Both the position numbers and the translations under genes were made by a program. Below are positions 1 through 12,858 of a stretch of 64,000 bases of DNA, in pieces (position 1 is the stretch's first letter; each line of letters starts with the position of its first letter). Source of the stretch: an uncultured Clostridia bacterium (GTDB lineage Bacteria; Bacillota; Clostridia; Saccharofermentanales; Saccharofermentanaceae); NCBI GenBank assembly GCA_946407705.1, contig CAMJPC010000005.1:59725-123724 (forward strand). The letters run 5' to 3'. The notes under the pieces were generated by a model that was not told the origin of the DNA, made no database searches, and saw only the letters and a program-made list of their open reading frames with translations.

Positions 1-239
1 TTGGATGCGCCTGCTACGAGACCTGCGATGTCGACGAATTCGACAACGGCAGGAGTGTATTTCTCAGGATTATATATCTCGGCGAGCTTATCCAGTCTCT
101 CGTCAGGGACCGTAACTACGCCAACATTCGGTTCAATGGTACAGAAAGGGTAATTCGCGGCTTCGGCACCGGCTCTTGTAATTGCGTTGAATAAAGTGCT
201 TTTTCCTACGTTCGGAAGACCCACGATTCCTAATTTCAT
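1..239 (-). CDS. ychF: Redox-regulated ATPase YchF (Obg-family GTPase fold), 5' part only
   Basis: Reading the minus strand from the ATG at 237-239 gives about 79 codons starting [20 protein letters not shown], which is the YchF/OLA1 G1 loop (GLPNVGKS). Further on are a switch I region ([12 protein letters not shown]) and a DIAGLV G3 motif. YchF is a cytosolic P-loop ATPase that binds ribosomes and is about 365 residues long, so the TGS domain and most of the G domain lie beyond the left edge of the window. A ribosome site (GAGGT) sits about 8-9 bases before the ATG. The gene diverges from comM and appears to have its own extended -10 promoter at 278-286. The family call is secure. Nothing can be said about the missing C-terminal part. 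Confidence 0.93.
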   Translation of the reverse strand, partial: MKLGIVGLPNVGKSTLFNAITRAGAEAANYPFCTIEPNVGVVTVPDERLDKLAEIYNPEKYTPAVVEFVDIAGLVAGAS

Positions 240-277
240 ATAATAGGTACCTCATTATTTTTTATTAGTTCCCGAGC

Positions 278-286
278 ATTATATCA
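278..286 (-). promoter_or_regulatory. Extended -10 promoter for ychF
   Basis: On the minus strand the sequence reads TGATATAAT, an extended -10 element (TGn plus a perfect TATAAT at 283-278). It lies about 40 bases upstream of the ychF start. No good -35 hexamer is seen at the right distance, which fits an extended -10 promoter. Confidence 0.55.
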
Positions 287-293
287 CACTTCA

Positions 294-321
294 TTTGTCG
301 GTTTTTGTCGGTTTTTGTCGG
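294..321. repeat. Short tandem repeat, 10-base unit gtttttgtcg
   Basis: Two perfect copies of the 10-base unit gtttttgtcg (301-320) follow a partial copy (294-300), so gtcgg recurs three times at a 10-base pitch. The repeat lies between the ychF promoter and the comM ribosome site, within the presumed comM leader. It would also read as an in-frame extension of comM, but the ribosome site favours the start at 379. Its function, if any, is unknown; it may simply be slippage-prone DNA. Confidence 0.7.
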
Positions 322-378
322 GTTCTGAGCCTCATTTGCGGGAGTATTCTGAACGAATATCACAAAGGAGGTAACGCC

Positions 379-1902
379 ATGTCAGGAAAACCGTCTGTAG
401 CCAGAGTATATTCAGGATTTGCAAGGGGAACGGATTGCGTAATATCGGAGATCGAGATATCAGTCTCTCCGGGAATACCGACTTTTTCCGTCATAGGCCT
501 TTGTGACATCTCGATAAGGGAATCGCATGGCAGACTCATATCTGCGTTAAAGTCTGCAGGCTTTAAGATGCCTAAAGGTCATGTGACCATCAACATCAGC
601 CCGGCTTATATGAAGAAATCGGGTTCGGGCTTCGATCTTGCCATGGCATTGGGTATCCTTTTCGCTTCAGGTCAGTTACCGTTTGCAGAAGATCGAAAAC
701 TATACGCAGAAGGTGAACTGAGTCTTGACGGGAGTGTTAAGGGCACACCGGGCGCTGCTTTAAGGCTGAATAAGGCCAGGAACAGCGGATTCGGTTATAT
801 CATTATCCCGGAAGAAGAACGCGACAGCGCGCGTTGTACGGGCTTTGAGGGCCAATGCGTAAAGGACCTTAGCGACGCTTGTTCCATATTCGGGTTTAAG
901 GGTTATCGTCCCGAACAGTTTGTACTGGGAGATGTCACACTTCCGGAAACCGAGCGTATCGATATCTCCATGCTCAAGGGCCAGGAAAAGACCAAAAGAG
1001 CATTGATACTGTCAGCTGCCGGATTCCATAACATGCTGCTTCTTGGAAGCCCGGGTTCGGGCAAGACCATGGCGGCCGGATTAATTTCCGGAATACTTCC
1101 GATGCTCGACAGCGATGAGACGGGTGAGGTATACGCGTTATATGAGGCTCTGAATGGCCCGGGGACGAAGATAAGCGGTGAACGGCCTGTAAGATGCATA
1201 AGTCCTGATATCACGCCGGGAAAGCTCTTAGGAAGCACGTTAAGCATAACTCCCGGTGAAATGGCGCTCGCCAATCACGGAATACTCTTTGCGGACGAGA
1301 TAATGGAATTTCCTTCGCAGATCCTGGATCTCATGAGAAAACCTCTTGAGGAACGCGAAGTGAGGCTCTTTAAGAACGGCAACACTTACGTTTTCCCTGC
1401 AGACATGATCTTCATAGGGGCAGGGAATCCCTGTAAATGTGGTCTCTATTATGAACCTGGTGCCAGGTGCAAATGTACGGCGGCAGTCAGAAGACGCTAT
1501 CTGAACAGGCTTTCAGGTCCGTTTCTCGAAAGAATAGACATCTTCAGCGAGATGCGTTCGATCGGCAAAGAAGACATGTCTCTGATGTATGCGGATGGTA
1601 AAACCGCGGAAAGTCCAGTAATCAGGGAAAGAATAGCTGAGAGCTGGGCCATCCAAAGAGAGCGTTATGGAATGAAGACTTTCAATTCGTGTTTTTCGTC
1701 TGCGAATATCGCAGATGCGATGAGGCTTTCAAAAGACGTGCTTACATATTGTTCTGAACTTGCATCAAAAGGGCTTTTCTCGGCGCGCGGTTACCAGAAA
1801 ACGCTACGGCTTGCCAGAACCATAGCCGACTATGAAGGCAAACAGGATGTTGAAAGGGCAGATGTTTCTGAAGCGGCTGTCTTCAGGGCGCATGAATTGT
1901 GA
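379..1902 (+). CDS. comM: ComM/YifB-family Mg-chelatase-like AAA+ ATPase
   Basis: This is a 507-residue protein with the standard YifB/ComM layout. The N-terminal ChlI-like domain spans about residues 10-130. The AAA+ domain has Walker A GSPGSGKT at 223-230 and a Walker B-like LFADE. It also contains the family's Cys-rich insert (GNPCKCG, then CKC), and a C-terminal Mg-chelatase lid ends with SARGYQKTLRLARTIADYEG. In species where it has been studied, ComM is a hexameric helicase that promotes branch migration during natural transformation. The ATG at 379 is chosen because AAAGGAGG lies just before it; an upstream in-frame start near 295 would run through the tandem repeat and has no ribosome site. 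It is followed after 10 bases by dprA, another transformation gene, so the pair probably works in processing incoming DNA. Confidence 0.93.
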   Translation: MSGKPSVARVYSGFARGTDCVISEIEISVSPGIPTFSVIGLCDISIRESHGRLISALKSAGFKMPKGHVTINISPAYMKKSGSGFDLAMALGILFASGQLPFAEDRKLYAEGELSLDGSVKGTPGAALRLNKARNSGFGYIIIPEEERDSARCTGFEGQCVKDLSDACSIFGFKGYRPEQFVLGDVTLPETERIDISMLKGQEKTKRALILSAAGFHNMLLLGSPGSGKTMAAGLISGILPMLDSDETGEVYALYEALNGPGTKISGERPVRCISPDITPGKLLGSTLSITPGEMALANHGILFADEIMEFPSQILDLMRKPLEEREVRLFKNGNTYVFPADMIFIGAGNPCKCGLYYEPGARCKCTAAVRRRYLNRLSGPFLERIDIFSEMRSIGKEDMSLMYADGKTAESPVIRERIAESWAIQRERYGMKTFNSCFSSANIADAMRLSKDVLTYCSELASKGLFSARGYQKTLRLARTIADYEGKQDVERADVSEAAVFRAHEL

Positions 1903-1912
1903 GGTGAGAAGT

Positions 1913-3154
1913 ATGGATTATACGGAACAGGATATGAAGGATTTCTATTATACGGCGGTAAGGATGAACACAAGGGTCGATTTCAAGGTCATACGCGAGA
2001 TGTTTGACCTGGGAGTGGTCAATACCCACAGAGATCTTTACGGCATGGATGAGAAAACACTTTCCGATATTGGCGGATACGGACTTTGCGACCGAAGCCT
2101 TGAAAGGATCAAAGACTGGATAGAGGAAAGAGACAGGATCTTGAAAGTGTGTGATGACTATATGAGGACAGGTTCTCAGAACAGTATTTTCTTGGTTTCC
2201 TGTGAAGATGAATTCTATCCTGCAAATTACAGGGCGCAGTCAGGCATGCCGAGAGTTCTGTACTGCAAAGGCAGAAAAGAACTACTTAAGCAATGCTCAA
2301 GTCACGGGTCTGCCGCCATAGTCGGATCGCGAAATGCCAGCAGTTACGCATTATATGCGACAGGTCAGTTCAGTAAAGAACTCTCATCCAAAGGGATAAC
2401 TGTTGTTTCGGGAATGGCTCTGGGAGTGGATAAAAAAGCTCATGAAACGGCTGTTGATAATCCGGGCAGTACGATTGCGATACTCGCCGGCGGTCCCGAG
2501 ATTATCTATCCGTCCGAAAACCGCGAACTATACAGGATGATCGCGGGCAAGGGCCTTATCATTTCCGAGATGCCGCCGGGACAGCAGCCTTTAAGGCAGT
2601 ATTTCCCTTCCAGGAACAGACTTATTGCAGGTTTATCCGATTGTACTTTGGTGATGGAGGCAGGCGCAGTGTCGGGAACGCTTCATACGGCATCTTATGC
2701 GGCTGCCCAGGGGAAGGAAGTCTTCGTTCTTCCGAATAACATATATTTCGAGAATGCTGAGGGAGGCCTGAGGCTCCTTGAAGACGGATGCTGTGTCCTT
2801 TATTCGGTTGAAAGTGTAATAGATTCGGTTTCACAGGCGATAATCAGGAGAAAACTGGAGTTCCCCGAACTTTCCAATGTTGAAGATGAAACCGCCGGGG
2901 CTGAAGACAAAGCTACGAGAGAGCGTGAGTTAAGCGTCCTGAGACAAAAAGCCGAGAAGATCCCTGATGAAGTCACGGAAGATGAATGGAAGGTCCTGAT
3001 AGAGGACAGATTATCGGTCAAACCTCTGGATATAGATAACCTCTGTCATGCTTTGGGACTGCCGTTCTATAAGTTAAGCGAGCTTTTGATATCACTTCAG
3101 ATGTCCGGAAGGGTTGTCCTTGAAAACGGAAAATATGCGTTGACATTTTTTTAG
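1913..3154 (+). CDS. dprA: DNA-processing protein DprA
   Basis: This 413-residue protein carries the DprA Rossmann-like domain with the GSR motif at residues 138-140, then VVSGMALGVDKKAHE, LAGGPEIIYPSEN and the SGTLHTASYAA segment. An N-terminal helical region (about 1-80, SAM-like) precedes it. A C-terminal winged-helix-like domain (about 350-413) follows a charged linker. DprA loads RecA onto incoming single-stranded DNA in transformation. The start at 1913 has GAGGTGAG directly upstream, overlapping the comM stop region; upstream in-frame ATG codons inside comM lack such a site. Coupling with comM suggests co-transcription. The presence of both does not by itself prove competence, because both genes are widespread in non-transformable species. 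Confidence 0.94.
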   Translation: MDYTEQDMKDFYYTAVRMNTRVDFKVIREMFDLGVVNTHRDLYGMDEKTLSDIGGYGLCDRSLERIKDWIEERDRILKVCDDYMRTGSQNSIFLVSCEDEFYPANYRAQSGMPRVLYCKGRKELLKQCSSHGSAAIVGSRNASSYALYATGQFSKELSSKGITVVSGMALGVDKKAHETAVDNPGSTIAILAGGPEIIYPSENRELYRMIAGKGLIISEMPPGQQPLRQYFPSRNRLIAGLSDCTLVMEAGAVSGTLHTASYAAAQGKEVFVLPNNIYFENAEGGLRLLEDGCCVLYSVESVIDSVSQAIIRRKLEFPELSNVEDETAGAEDKATRERELSVLRQKAEKIPDEVTEDEWKVLIEDRLSVKPLDIDNLCHALGLPFYKLSELLISLQMSGRVVLENGKYALTFF

Positions 3155-3165
3155 GTTTGTATAAT
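3140..3165 (+). promoter_or_regulatory. Possible promoter for topA
   Basis: A perfect TTGACA (3140-3145) and a perfect TATAAT (3160-3165, preceded by TG) lie across the dprA stop codon, 38 bases before the topA start. The spacer is only 14 bases, shorter than the usual 16-18, so the -35 may be coincidental. The -10 is the more credible half. Confidence 0.4.
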
Positions 3166-3202
3166 GATGAATATCATTTATATTAAATAAAGGAAATGTG
3201 AA

Positions 3203-5362
3203 ATGGGCAGAAAATTAGTGATTGTTGAGTCTCCTGCTAAGTCTAAGACAATTAGCAGGTACCTTGGAAGTGATTATGAGATTACCGCATCTTTGGGTCA
3301 TATCAGAGATCTTCCTTCCAATAACCTCGGTGTAGATGTTAAAAACGGATTTAAGCCTCTCTACATAACTATGAAGGGAAAGGAGAAGGTAGTCCGCGAA
3401 CTTAAGGAACTGTCGGCCGGCTGCGATGAGATTTATCTCGCAACGGACCCTGACCGCGAGGGAGAAGCAATCGCATGGCATCTTGCAAAGGTCTTAAAGA
3501 TCGATCCTGATTCCAAGTGCAGGATCACATTTAACGAGATCACCAAGTCAGCAGTTCAGGACGCCATCAAGCATCCCAGATGCATTGATATGAATCTGGC
3601 AAATGCCCAGCAGGCAAGACGTGTCCTTGACAGACTTGTCGGATATGAATTAAGCCCTCTTCTTTGGCAGAAAGTCAGAAAGGGTCTCTCGGCAGGACGT
3701 GTTCAGTCTGTAGCCACTAAGATAGTAATGGACCGTGACGCTGAGATCGACAGTTTCGTTCCTGAGGAATACTGGCTCATTAAGGCTCTTGCCACACCCG
3801 GCAAGCAGCAGGATAAGTTCCTCCTCGGTTATTACGGCTATATGGAGAACGGAAAGGCCGTTAAGGACGAACTGAAGAATGAAGATGATGCACAGCGTGT
3901 TCTTAAGGATGTCGGAAGCGGTCCGTTGATCGTTGATTCTGTCAAGAAGGGCAAGAAGGAGAGAAATCCCTATCCTCCGTTTACTACTTCAACTCTTCAG
4001 CAGGAAGCGTCAAAGAGACTCGGTTTTTCTTCAAAAAAGACAATGTCTATTGCTCAGCAGCTCTATGAAGGTGTTGAGATCTCAGGGGCAGGCCAGACGG
4101 CTCTCGTATCCTATATCAGAACAGACTCCGTAAGAATCTCTGAAGAGGCTGTATCAGCATGTAAGGACCTTATCAAGAAGAGATTCGGTGATGAGTATGT
4201 CTCACGTTATAAGCGCGAGTACAAGAATAAGAATTCAGCACAGGATGCGCATGAAGCCATCAGGCCTACGCATTTCGATATGGATCCTGAGAGCATCAGA
4301 TCCTCTCTGACAAACGATCAGTATAAGCTCTACTCACTCATTTGGGACAGATTCCTTGCCACACAGATGGCTGCGGCAAAGCTTGATACCGTTAACGTTC
4401 AGGCTTCCTGCAACGGAAGGATCTTCAGAACGGCAGGTGAGACCGTTATCTTTAAGGGATATCTCGTTCTTTACGGAGATGTCGCTGAAGATGTTAAGCC
4501 TGACGAGAATGATTCAAAGGCTAAGATCCCTCAGCTTGATGACGGAATGAAGCTTGAAGTTCTCGATTTCAACGCTTCACAGAAGTTTACGACTCCTCCG
4601 GCTCATTACACGGAAGCTACGCTGATCAAGGCTATGGAAGACAACGGTATCGGAAGACCGTCAACATACGCTCCTACGATTACCACGATCCTTGACAGAA
4701 ACTACATCGAGAAGAACGGCAGGATGCTGCTTATCACTGACCTCGGCAAGATCGTCACCAACATGCTCAGTGATAATTTCTCCGAGATCGTAGACGTTTC
4801 GTTCACAGCCGGAATGGAGACCCGTCTCGACAAAGTCGAAGAAGGAACCGAGCAGTGGGATAAAGTCCTTGCTGATTTCTATCCCGAGTTTGATGCACAG
4901 ATCAAGGCTGCTAAGGATTCCATCGAGAAGGTTACATTTGAACCCGAGAAGACGGGTGAAACATGCCCCTTGTGCGGCGGTGATCTCCTTTTCAAAGAGG
5001 GCAGATACGGTAAGTTCATTGCATGCACCAATTTCCCTGAGTGCAAATATACAAAGAACATCGAAGTACAGGCTAAGGGTAAGTGCCCTGTCTGCGGCTC
5101 CGGACTTCTTTCTCACAGATCAAAGAAGTATAAGGGCAAGGTGTTCTACACCTGCGATAAGAAGGGTGACAATCCTGATTGTAACTTCATTTCATGGGAT
5201 CTCCCGATCGATGGAAAGGTTTGCCAGGAATGCGGTTCGTACATGGTCCTGAAGCACTATGGTAAGAAGGTTTACCCTAAGTGCGCTAATAAGGATTGTC
5301 CTACTAATGCAAAGAGGGGAAAGAGCGGCGGAGGACGCGGCAATGACGGAAACGAGGAATGA
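3203..5362 (+). CDS. topA: DNA topoisomerase I (type IA)
   Basis: This is a 719-residue, full-length bacterial TopA, which relaxes negative supercoils. The TOPRIM domain holds [11 protein letters not shown] near the start and TDPDREGE at 81-88. The catalytic tyrosine is Y304 in SYIRTDS. The [23 protein letters not shown] segment of the active site is at about 468-490. Three C-terminal four-cysteine zinc ribbons begin at about C588, C628 and C674, ending in a Gly/Lys-rich tail. The start is the ATG at 3203 with an AAGGAAA ribosome site. The last 20 bases overlap the start of trmFO, a gene order seen in many Firmicutes. Confidence 0.97.
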   Translation: MGRKLVIVESPAKSKTISRYLGSDYEITASLGHIRDLPSNNLGVDVKNGFKPLYITMKGKEKVVRELKELSAGCDEIYLATDPDREGEAIAWHLAKVLKIDPDSKCRITFNEITKSAVQDAIKHPRCIDMNLANAQQARRVLDRLVGYELSPLLWQKVRKGLSAGRVQSVATKIVMDRDAEIDSFVPEEYWLIKALATPGKQQDKFLLGYYGYMENGKAVKDELKNEDDAQRVLKDVGSGPLIVDSVKKGKKERNPYPPFTTSTLQQEASKRLGFSSKKTMSIAQQLYEGVEISGAGQTALVSYIRTDSVRISEEAVSACKDLIKKRFGDEYVSRYKREYKNKNSAQDAHEAIRPTHFDMDPESIRSSLTNDQYKLYSLIWDRFLATQMAAAKLDTVNVQASCNGRIFRTAGETVIFKGYLVLYGDVAEDVKPDENDSKAKIPQLDDGMKLEVLDFNASQKFTTPPAHYTEATLIKAMEDNGIGRPSTYAPTITTILDRNYIEKNGRMLLITDLGKIVTNMLSDNFSEIVDVSFTAGMETRLDKVEEGTEQWDKVLADFYPEFDAQIKAAKDSIEKVTFEPEKTGETCPLCGGDLLFKEGRYGKFIACTNFPECKYTKNIEVQAKGKCPVCGSGLLSHRSKKYKGKVFYTCDKKGDNPDCNFISWDLPIDGKVCQECGSYMVLKHYGKKVYPKCANKDCPTNAKRGKSGGGRGNDGNEE

Positions 5363-6710
5363 TATTCCGACTGTAACCGTCATCGGAGCAGGACTTGCCG
5401 GCTGTGAAGCCGCAAATATCCTTACTTCCATGGGCGTTAAGGTCAGGCTTTGCGAAATGAAGCCTTTTAAGATGACGCCTGCTCATCACAGTGAGAATTT
5501 CGCCGAATTGGTATGCAGCAATTCATTAAGGGCTGCATCTCCCGAAAATGCCATCGGACTCCTCAAGGAGGAATTAAGGCGTCTCGGTTCGCTCATTATG
5601 GAAGCAGCTGACAAGGCGCAGGTTCCTGCAGGCGGCGCACTTGCTGTTGACAGGAATGAGTTCTCGACATATATAACGTCTAAGATCAGGAATAATCCTG
5701 ATATTGAGATCGTTGACGGTGAAGTGGTCAGGATTCCTGATGAGGGGATTGTCATAGTTGCTACTGGCCCGCTCACTGCCGGACCGTTATATGAAGACAT
5801 AATCAGGCTTACAGGTGATGGCGGCATGCATTTCTTTGATGCTGCCGCTCCCATTGTATCTGCTGAATCGATTGATATGAATAAGGCTTTCAGAGCCTCG
5901 AGATACGGCAAGGGCGGCGACGATTACATCAACTGTCCTATGACCAAAGAAGAGTATGTCAATTTCAGGAACGAGCTTGTATTAGCCGAGCGTGCTGAGG
6001 TTAAGGATTTTGATAAAGAGATCGTTTTTGAAGGATGCATGCCTATTGAGACGATGGCTTCACGAGGCGAAGACACAATGAGATACGGTCCTTTGAAGCC
6101 GGTTGGCCTAATTGACCCCAAGACCGGCAAGGAGCCTTATGCTTGTCTTCAGTTAAGACAGGATGACAGGGGAAGCACGATGTACAATCTCGTCGGCTTC
6201 CAGACAAGACTTAAATGGCCTGAACAGAAACGTGTTTTCGGCATGATACCAGGACTTGAGAATGCAGAGTATGAGAGATACGGAGTAATGCACCGCAATT
6301 CTTATCTGAATTCACCCAAGTGCCTTTCATCGCATTATTCGTTAAGAGAGTATCCCAGAGTGTTTTTCGCAGGCCAGATAACGGGTGTTGAAGGTTATAT
6401 CGAATCAACGGCTTCAGGTTATCTTGCGGGTTATTACGCAGGACTCATGGCATTGGGAATCGATGATATATTCGAACCATCCGCCGATACCGCGATCGGT
6501 TCAATGGCGCTTTATGTCTCTGATTCATCCGTAAAGCACTTTACTCCAATGAATGCCAATCACGGGATCATGTCGCCGATTGCGGGAAGATTTAAAGGGA
6601 AAACAGGAAAGAAAGATAAGAACCGCGCGATAGCTGACAGGGCACTTGAAGAGATTGCTCTTATGAAGAACGCTGTTGATTCGGTCTGCGCTTCAAAAAA
6701 GCCGAAATAA
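5343..6710 (+). CDS. trmFO: Methylenetetrahydrofolate-tRNA (uracil-5)-methyltransferase TrmFO
   Basis: This 455-residue FAD enzyme makes m5U54 in the tRNA T-loop using methylene-tetrahydrofolate. It has the dinucleotide-binding GAGLAG at 15-20, the family sequence [23 protein letters not shown], the [12 protein letters not shown] stretch, and the C-terminal [12 protein letters not shown]. The start at 5343 is chosen because GGAGGA precedes it and the homology begins there; the open frame extends upstream, but only inside topA. It overlaps topA by 20 bases and is probably translated in coupling with it. TrmFO is typical of Firmicutes and a few other phyla that lack TrmA, which helps place the organism. 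Confidence 0.96.
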   Translation: MTETRNDIPTVTVIGAGLAGCEAANILTSMGVKVRLCEMKPFKMTPAHHSENFAELVCSNSLRAASPENAIGLLKEELRRLGSLIMEAADKAQVPAGGALAVDRNEFSTYITSKIRNNPDIEIVDGEVVRIPDEGIVIVATGPLTAGPLYEDIIRLTGDGGMHFFDAAAPIVSAESIDMNKAFRASRYGKGGDDYINCPMTKEEYVNFRNELVLAERAEVKDFDKEIVFEGCMPIETMASRGEDTMRYGPLKPVGLIDPKTGKEPYACLQLRQDDRGSTMYNLVGFQTRLKWPEQKRVFGMIPGLENAEYERYGVMHRNSYLNSPKCLSSHYSLREYPRVFFAGQITGVEGYIESTASGYLAGYYAGLMALGIDDIFEPSADTAIGSMALYVSDSSVKHFTPMNANHGIMSPIAGRFKGKTGKKDKNRAIADRALEEIALMKNAVDSVCASKKPK

Positions 6711-6729
6711 GACGGAAAGGAGTTAGAGA

Positions 6730-7628
6730 ATGCCTGATTTCACGCTTCTGCCTGATCAGACGGTACTGCTTATCCAGATAGCGGCAGCTCTTTTCGTCAC
6801 GGCATTCTTATCCTTCATCTATGTCGCCTTAACGACCATCATGAGCATTCTTAAGCTTCAGAAAGTCGCAGGTAAGGATACGGACAATCTTTTGGTCTGT
6901 GATGTCGCATATTTCCATTGCCGCGGTAAAAGAGACAATCAGGAAGACGCTGTCTACATTTCACCTCTTGAGGATTACTATTCCAACGGTGTCGTAGCGG
7001 CCTGCTCCGATGGTATGGGCGGTCTTTTGTATGGTGAAGTCGTCTCCAAGTATGTCGTTGAAAAACTTCATGAAATGTATCCGATGAGTTTTGATGATCA
7101 GGAGGGAATCGCATCCACTATCAAAGGACTCTCGGCTGAAGTTTATGAGCAGTATCACCTTGGTGCCGGAGCCACTCTCGTAATGACTCATATCAAGAAG
7201 AATATGATGAATTTCTACAGCGTTGGTGACAGTAATATCATATTGATACGCAAGGGCAGGGCGACGCTTTTGAATCACAAGCAGAATTATGTTTCCCTTT
7301 TGATCAGGAAGCTTGCCGAAGGCGGCATGGATACGTCTGAAGCCTACCGCAATTCCAGAGCAAAGGCTCTGATAGATTTTGTCGGCAACATCGAGACCAA
7401 TGTCATTCATACTTCGAAGCCGATGCAGCTTTACGAAGACGATATAATCGTAGTCAGTACAGATGGTCTGACTGATGCGATCTCACTTAACAAGATGAAG
7501 AACATGCTGCTTCCTGAGTATAATGCGCAGCATCTCGCAAGACTCATGAAGAGCGGCGTAAAGAACAAGAGACTTCCCAAGCAGGATAACTTCTCGGCGG
7601 TCATCATTAAGATGGACAGGAGCCTCAT

Positions 7629-7632
<4 letters not shown>
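6730..7632 (+). CDS. Membrane-anchored PP2C-family Ser/Thr protein phosphatase
   Basis: This is a 300-residue protein. Residues 11-40 form one hydrophobic N-terminal segment, probably a membrane anchor with the catalytic domain in the cytoplasm. The PP2C domain follows: RDNQEDA (66-72), SDGMGG (93-98), GAGATL, GDS (166-168), STDGLTD (243-249) and QDNFSAVII near the C-terminus. These include the metal-binding aspartates expected of an active enzyme. The usual partner, a PASTA or Hanks-type kinase, is not in this window. AAAGGAG lies 7 bases before the ATG. The stop overlaps the next start as ATGA, so the two are probably made together, and the next protein looks like an inactive version of the same fold. 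The substrate is unknown. Confidence 0.88.
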
Positions 7633-10315
<2,683 letters not shown>

Positions 10316-10354
10316 GTGGATAATGCCTTCGCTAATTGAGATTTTTACCGCAAG

Positions 10355-10363
10355 ATTTTATCA
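10355..10363 (-). promoter_or_regulatory. Possible extended -10 for queA-tgt
   Basis: The minus strand reads TGATAAAAT, 40 bases upstream of the queA start, in the 80-base gap after the sensor kinase gene. No strong -35 is visible. The rest of this gap shows only a weak short hairpin downstream of the kinase stop. Confidence 0.4.
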
Positions 10364-10395
10364 CAAGGGAATAGGTTATGCTAATAAGAAAAGAC

Positions 10396-11970
10396 TTATC
10401 TTTGTGAATTCCTGAGGTTGTTGATCTTGGTAAGCTGGTCACGCTTCCTTACGAGAGGGATAGTAATCTCAAAACATGCGCCTCCGTTGGGCTTGTTGAA
10501 TGCATTTATGGTGCCGCCGTGTTCCTGGGCAATTGCCTGTGCGAGAGCAAGACCGATACCGTGCTTGCCGTCCTTGCCCTTTGAGAAACGTTCGAAAAGA
10601 TGATCAAGGACTTCAGGAGAGATACCCGGACCGTCGTCGGAAATGGAGAAAGTTATCTTCTTGCGGAAGCCGTCAGGCCTGCAGTCAAAGGTGACGGCTT
10701 TGTTGCAGTATCTGAGGCAGTTCGAAAAGATGTTTTCGAGACACCTTATCATGTCATTCTCATTTGCATAGATATAGAGGCTCTCGGCACTGATCTTGTT
10801 GATGATGGCCTTGTCTTCGTGGATGAAGTTGCCTCTGACCCTGTCAATAACAGTCTCGCAAAGCACCTTAACGTTGATGTTCTGCTTCTTGACCTCGTAG
10901 TTGCCGCTCTTGCTCATGTCCATTTTGGAGATGGAGAGGAGGTTTTCAACAAGACCTGACAGTCTTTCGGTCTCGGCTATGATGACGTCGATGGCGTTAT
11001 CCCTTGATTGCGCATCTTCAAAAACACCGAATTTCAGACCTTCCGCATAGCCCTGAATGGACATCAGAGGGGTTCTGAGCTCATGTGAAGCGTTCTGGAA
11101 GAATGTCTTTTGCTCAACGTCGGCCTCTTCAAGTTTATATGCCATCCGGTTCATCGTATCACCGAGCTCGGAAAGCTCTTTGCTTCGGATGTTACCCTTG
11201 ATGGGATCGAAGTTTCCTTTGGCAACCTGACTTGCAAAGCGGGAGAGTCTTCTTGTAGAAGAAATCAGAGGATAAGAAAGTATGAAGCTTAATACGCCTG
11301 CGATGATTATGGCGAGGAGAGCTGCCTGTACGAGGGCGAGCGTAATCTGGGCCATGAATGAATAGTAAGAACCGGAATTAACGTAAACCAGGAGATAGTA
11401 TCCTTCGAGTACGATGTCTTCCTTTGTTGGTGAACTGTATTGGAATCCGACGGATCTGTAGTAAACGAGGTTGCCGTTGATCGTCGTTGTCTGGGTATCT
11501 CTCAGGTTACTGTAACCGTGATCTTCTACGACCTGTTTGACTACGTTGGAAGCACTGTTCGCATAGTTGATGTTGTAGTCGGAAGAAGGCCACATCAGAA
11601 GGCACTGGTTTGTCTTGGCATCGTAAGTGTAGAGCGCGATGCTTGCCTGGTTTGAGAGGTCGGCCGTGCGGATCGATTTAAGAAGAAAGTCTTGGATGAC
11701 TTCTTCGCTTTTCTCCTCATACTTATCAATCTCAGTCCTGAATGCCATGGTGAAGTTCTGTGTTGAACTTACGGCCGTCTCGATTCTGGCTTTACATTCC
11801 TGGGCGATATAGTTTTTAACGATGGATTGTACGTAGAAGTTGATGATGAAGATGACAAGAAGGATGGCAACGATCTGAAGCGCGTAAAAGTGCAAAGCAA
11901 TAGGGACCCGGATCGCTGATTTGCTCCGGATCTGCTTGGTTTTTCTCGCGGTATTGCTTTTCTCGGTCAT
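10396..11970 (-). CDS. Membrane sensor histidine kinase
   Basis: This 524-residue protein has two membrane segments (about 28-50 and 209-233) flanking an extracellular sensor domain of about 155 residues. It is followed by HAMP (about 234-285), HisKA with phospho-acceptor H296 in FFQNASHELRTP, and HATPase_c with N-box FSNCLRYC, DDGPGI and GKHGIGLALAQAIA. The basic N-terminus (KTKQIRSKS) stays inside. The extracellular part resembles double-CACHE-like sensors but has no motif I can name, so the signal is unknown. The gene starts at the base after the response regulator stop, so translation is coupled. No obvious target operon lies next to it. Confidence 0.9.
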   Translation of the reverse strand: MTEKSNTARKTKQIRSKSAIRVPIALHFYALQIVAILLVIFIINFYVQSIVKNYIAQECKARIETAVSSTQNFTMAFRTEIDKYEEKSEEVIQDFLLKSIRTADLSNQASIALYTYDAKTNQCLLMWPSSDYNINYANSASNVVKQVVEDHGYSNLRDTQTTTINGNLVYYRSVGFQYSSPTKEDIVLEGYYLLVYVNSGSYYSFMAQITLALVQAALLAIIIAGVLSFILSYPLISSTRRLSRFASQVAKGNFDPIKGNIRSKELSELGDTMNRMAYKLEEADVEQKTFFQNASHELRTPLMSIQGYAEGLKFGVFEDAQSRDNAIDVIIAETERLSGLVENLLSISKMDMSKSGNYEVKKQNINVKVLCETVIDRVRGNFIHEDKAIINKISAESLYIYANENDMIRCLENIFSNCLRYCNKAVTFDCRPDGFRKKITFSISDDGPGISPEVLDHLFERFSKGKDGKHGIGLALAQAIAQEHGGTINAFNKPNGGACFEITIPLVRKRDQLTKINNLRNSQR

Positions 11971-12705
11971 TTAGTCTTCTGAATCGTCACCTTCACCGGA
12001 GTCTTCGGCAGTTCTCATTACGAGACGGAATCCGTATCCCCAGATAGTTGATATTCTGGCACCGGAGTGAGAGATCTTTTTACGGAGTCTCTTAACGGTA
12101 TCGTCAGCGACACGGGTTTCAACCTGTGTCTCATATCCCCAGATCTTATCAAGAAGTTCTGTTCTTGAAATGGCTCTGTCTCTGTTTGAAATGAGATATG
12201 TAAGAAGTGCATACTCGTTAGGTGTGAGCGGGAAAGGCTCGCCTCCGAGGGTGGCTTCCTTTGTCTTTCTGTTGATGGTGATGTCAGCAAATGAGATCAG
12301 GCCGTCATCAGTCTCTTTCACGGATGTCTTGCCCGTGATCTCTTCCTGTCTCTTGAGGACGGATTTTACCTTTGATACCAGCTTGACTGGTGAGAAGGGC
12401 TTGGTGAAGTAATCGTCACTTCCGAGATCAAGACCCTGAATGTAGTCAGCGTCGCTGTCTTTGGCGGTAAGCATGATGATAGGTACATTAGAAGTCTTTC
12501 TGATCTGCTTAAGGATATAGAAACCGTCGTGACCGGGCATCATGACATCTAAGATCACGAGGTCACAAGGTGAATCGGAATATGCTTCGAAGAGCGCATC
12601 TCCTGTAGGAAAGCCGATACATCTGAAGCTTTCTCTTTCCAAAAATGATTTCAACAGGTTCCTGATATTATCGTCGTCGTCTGCAATATAGATTAACTTG
12701 TCCAT
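11971..12705 (-). CDS. OmpR/PhoB-family response regulator
   Basis: This 244-residue regulator has an N-terminal receiver domain with acidic cluster DDDD at 9-12, phosphorylation site D53 in VILDVMMPGHDG, and the conserved T/K positions in IIMLTAKD and YFTKPFSP. A C-terminal winged helix (about 145-235) carries LTPNEYALLTYL and RVADDTVKRLRKKI. I use the ATG at 12703-12705. The open frame extends to a TTG at 12726, but the receiver fold begins MDKLIYIADD. An AGGA site is close to this ATG, with GGGAG further back. It is the first gene of a pair with the adjoining sensor kinase. Its targets cannot be read from the sequence. Confidence 0.93.
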   Translation of the reverse strand: MDKLIYIADDDDNIRNLLKSFLERESFRCIGFPTGDALFEAYSDSPCDLVILDVMMPGHDGFYILKQIRKTSNVPIIMLTAKDSDADYIQGLDLGSDDYFTKPFSPVKLVSKVKSVLKRQEEITGKTSVKETDDGLISFADITINRKTKEATLGGEPFPLTPNEYALLTYLISNRDRAISRTELLDKIWGYETQVETRVADDTVKRLRKKISHSGARISTIWGYGFRLVMRTAEDSGEGDDSED

Positions 12706-12858
12706 GAAAATCCTGAATTCTCCCAAAGATTATTGAAGATATTTTAACCCAAAGACTTTCTTTTAATATATGAATTTGGTGCAAATATGCGGAATTGATT
12801 TAATGATATAGCTTTTTATGATTTAATATCTTTAATCAAAAGCAAAAGGGGAACGGAC
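12706..12858. other. Divergent intergenic region between response regulator and galE
   Basis: This AT-rich 153-base gap must hold promoters for both the two-component operon and galE. Several TTGATT and TTTAAT/TATAG-like hexamers occur, but none pairs at a convincing 16-18 base spacing. I assign no promoter. The galE ribosome site (AAAAGGGGA) is near 12842-12851. Confidence 0.4.

Noticed and set aside
295..378. Upstream in-frame extension of comM
   Set aside because: It runs through a tandem repeat, has no ribosome site, and the family homology begins at the ATG at 379 which has AAAGGAGG.
4661..5116. 151-codon minus-strand open frame inside topA
   Set aside because: It is a shadow of the strongly conserved topA reading frame and encodes nothing recognisable.
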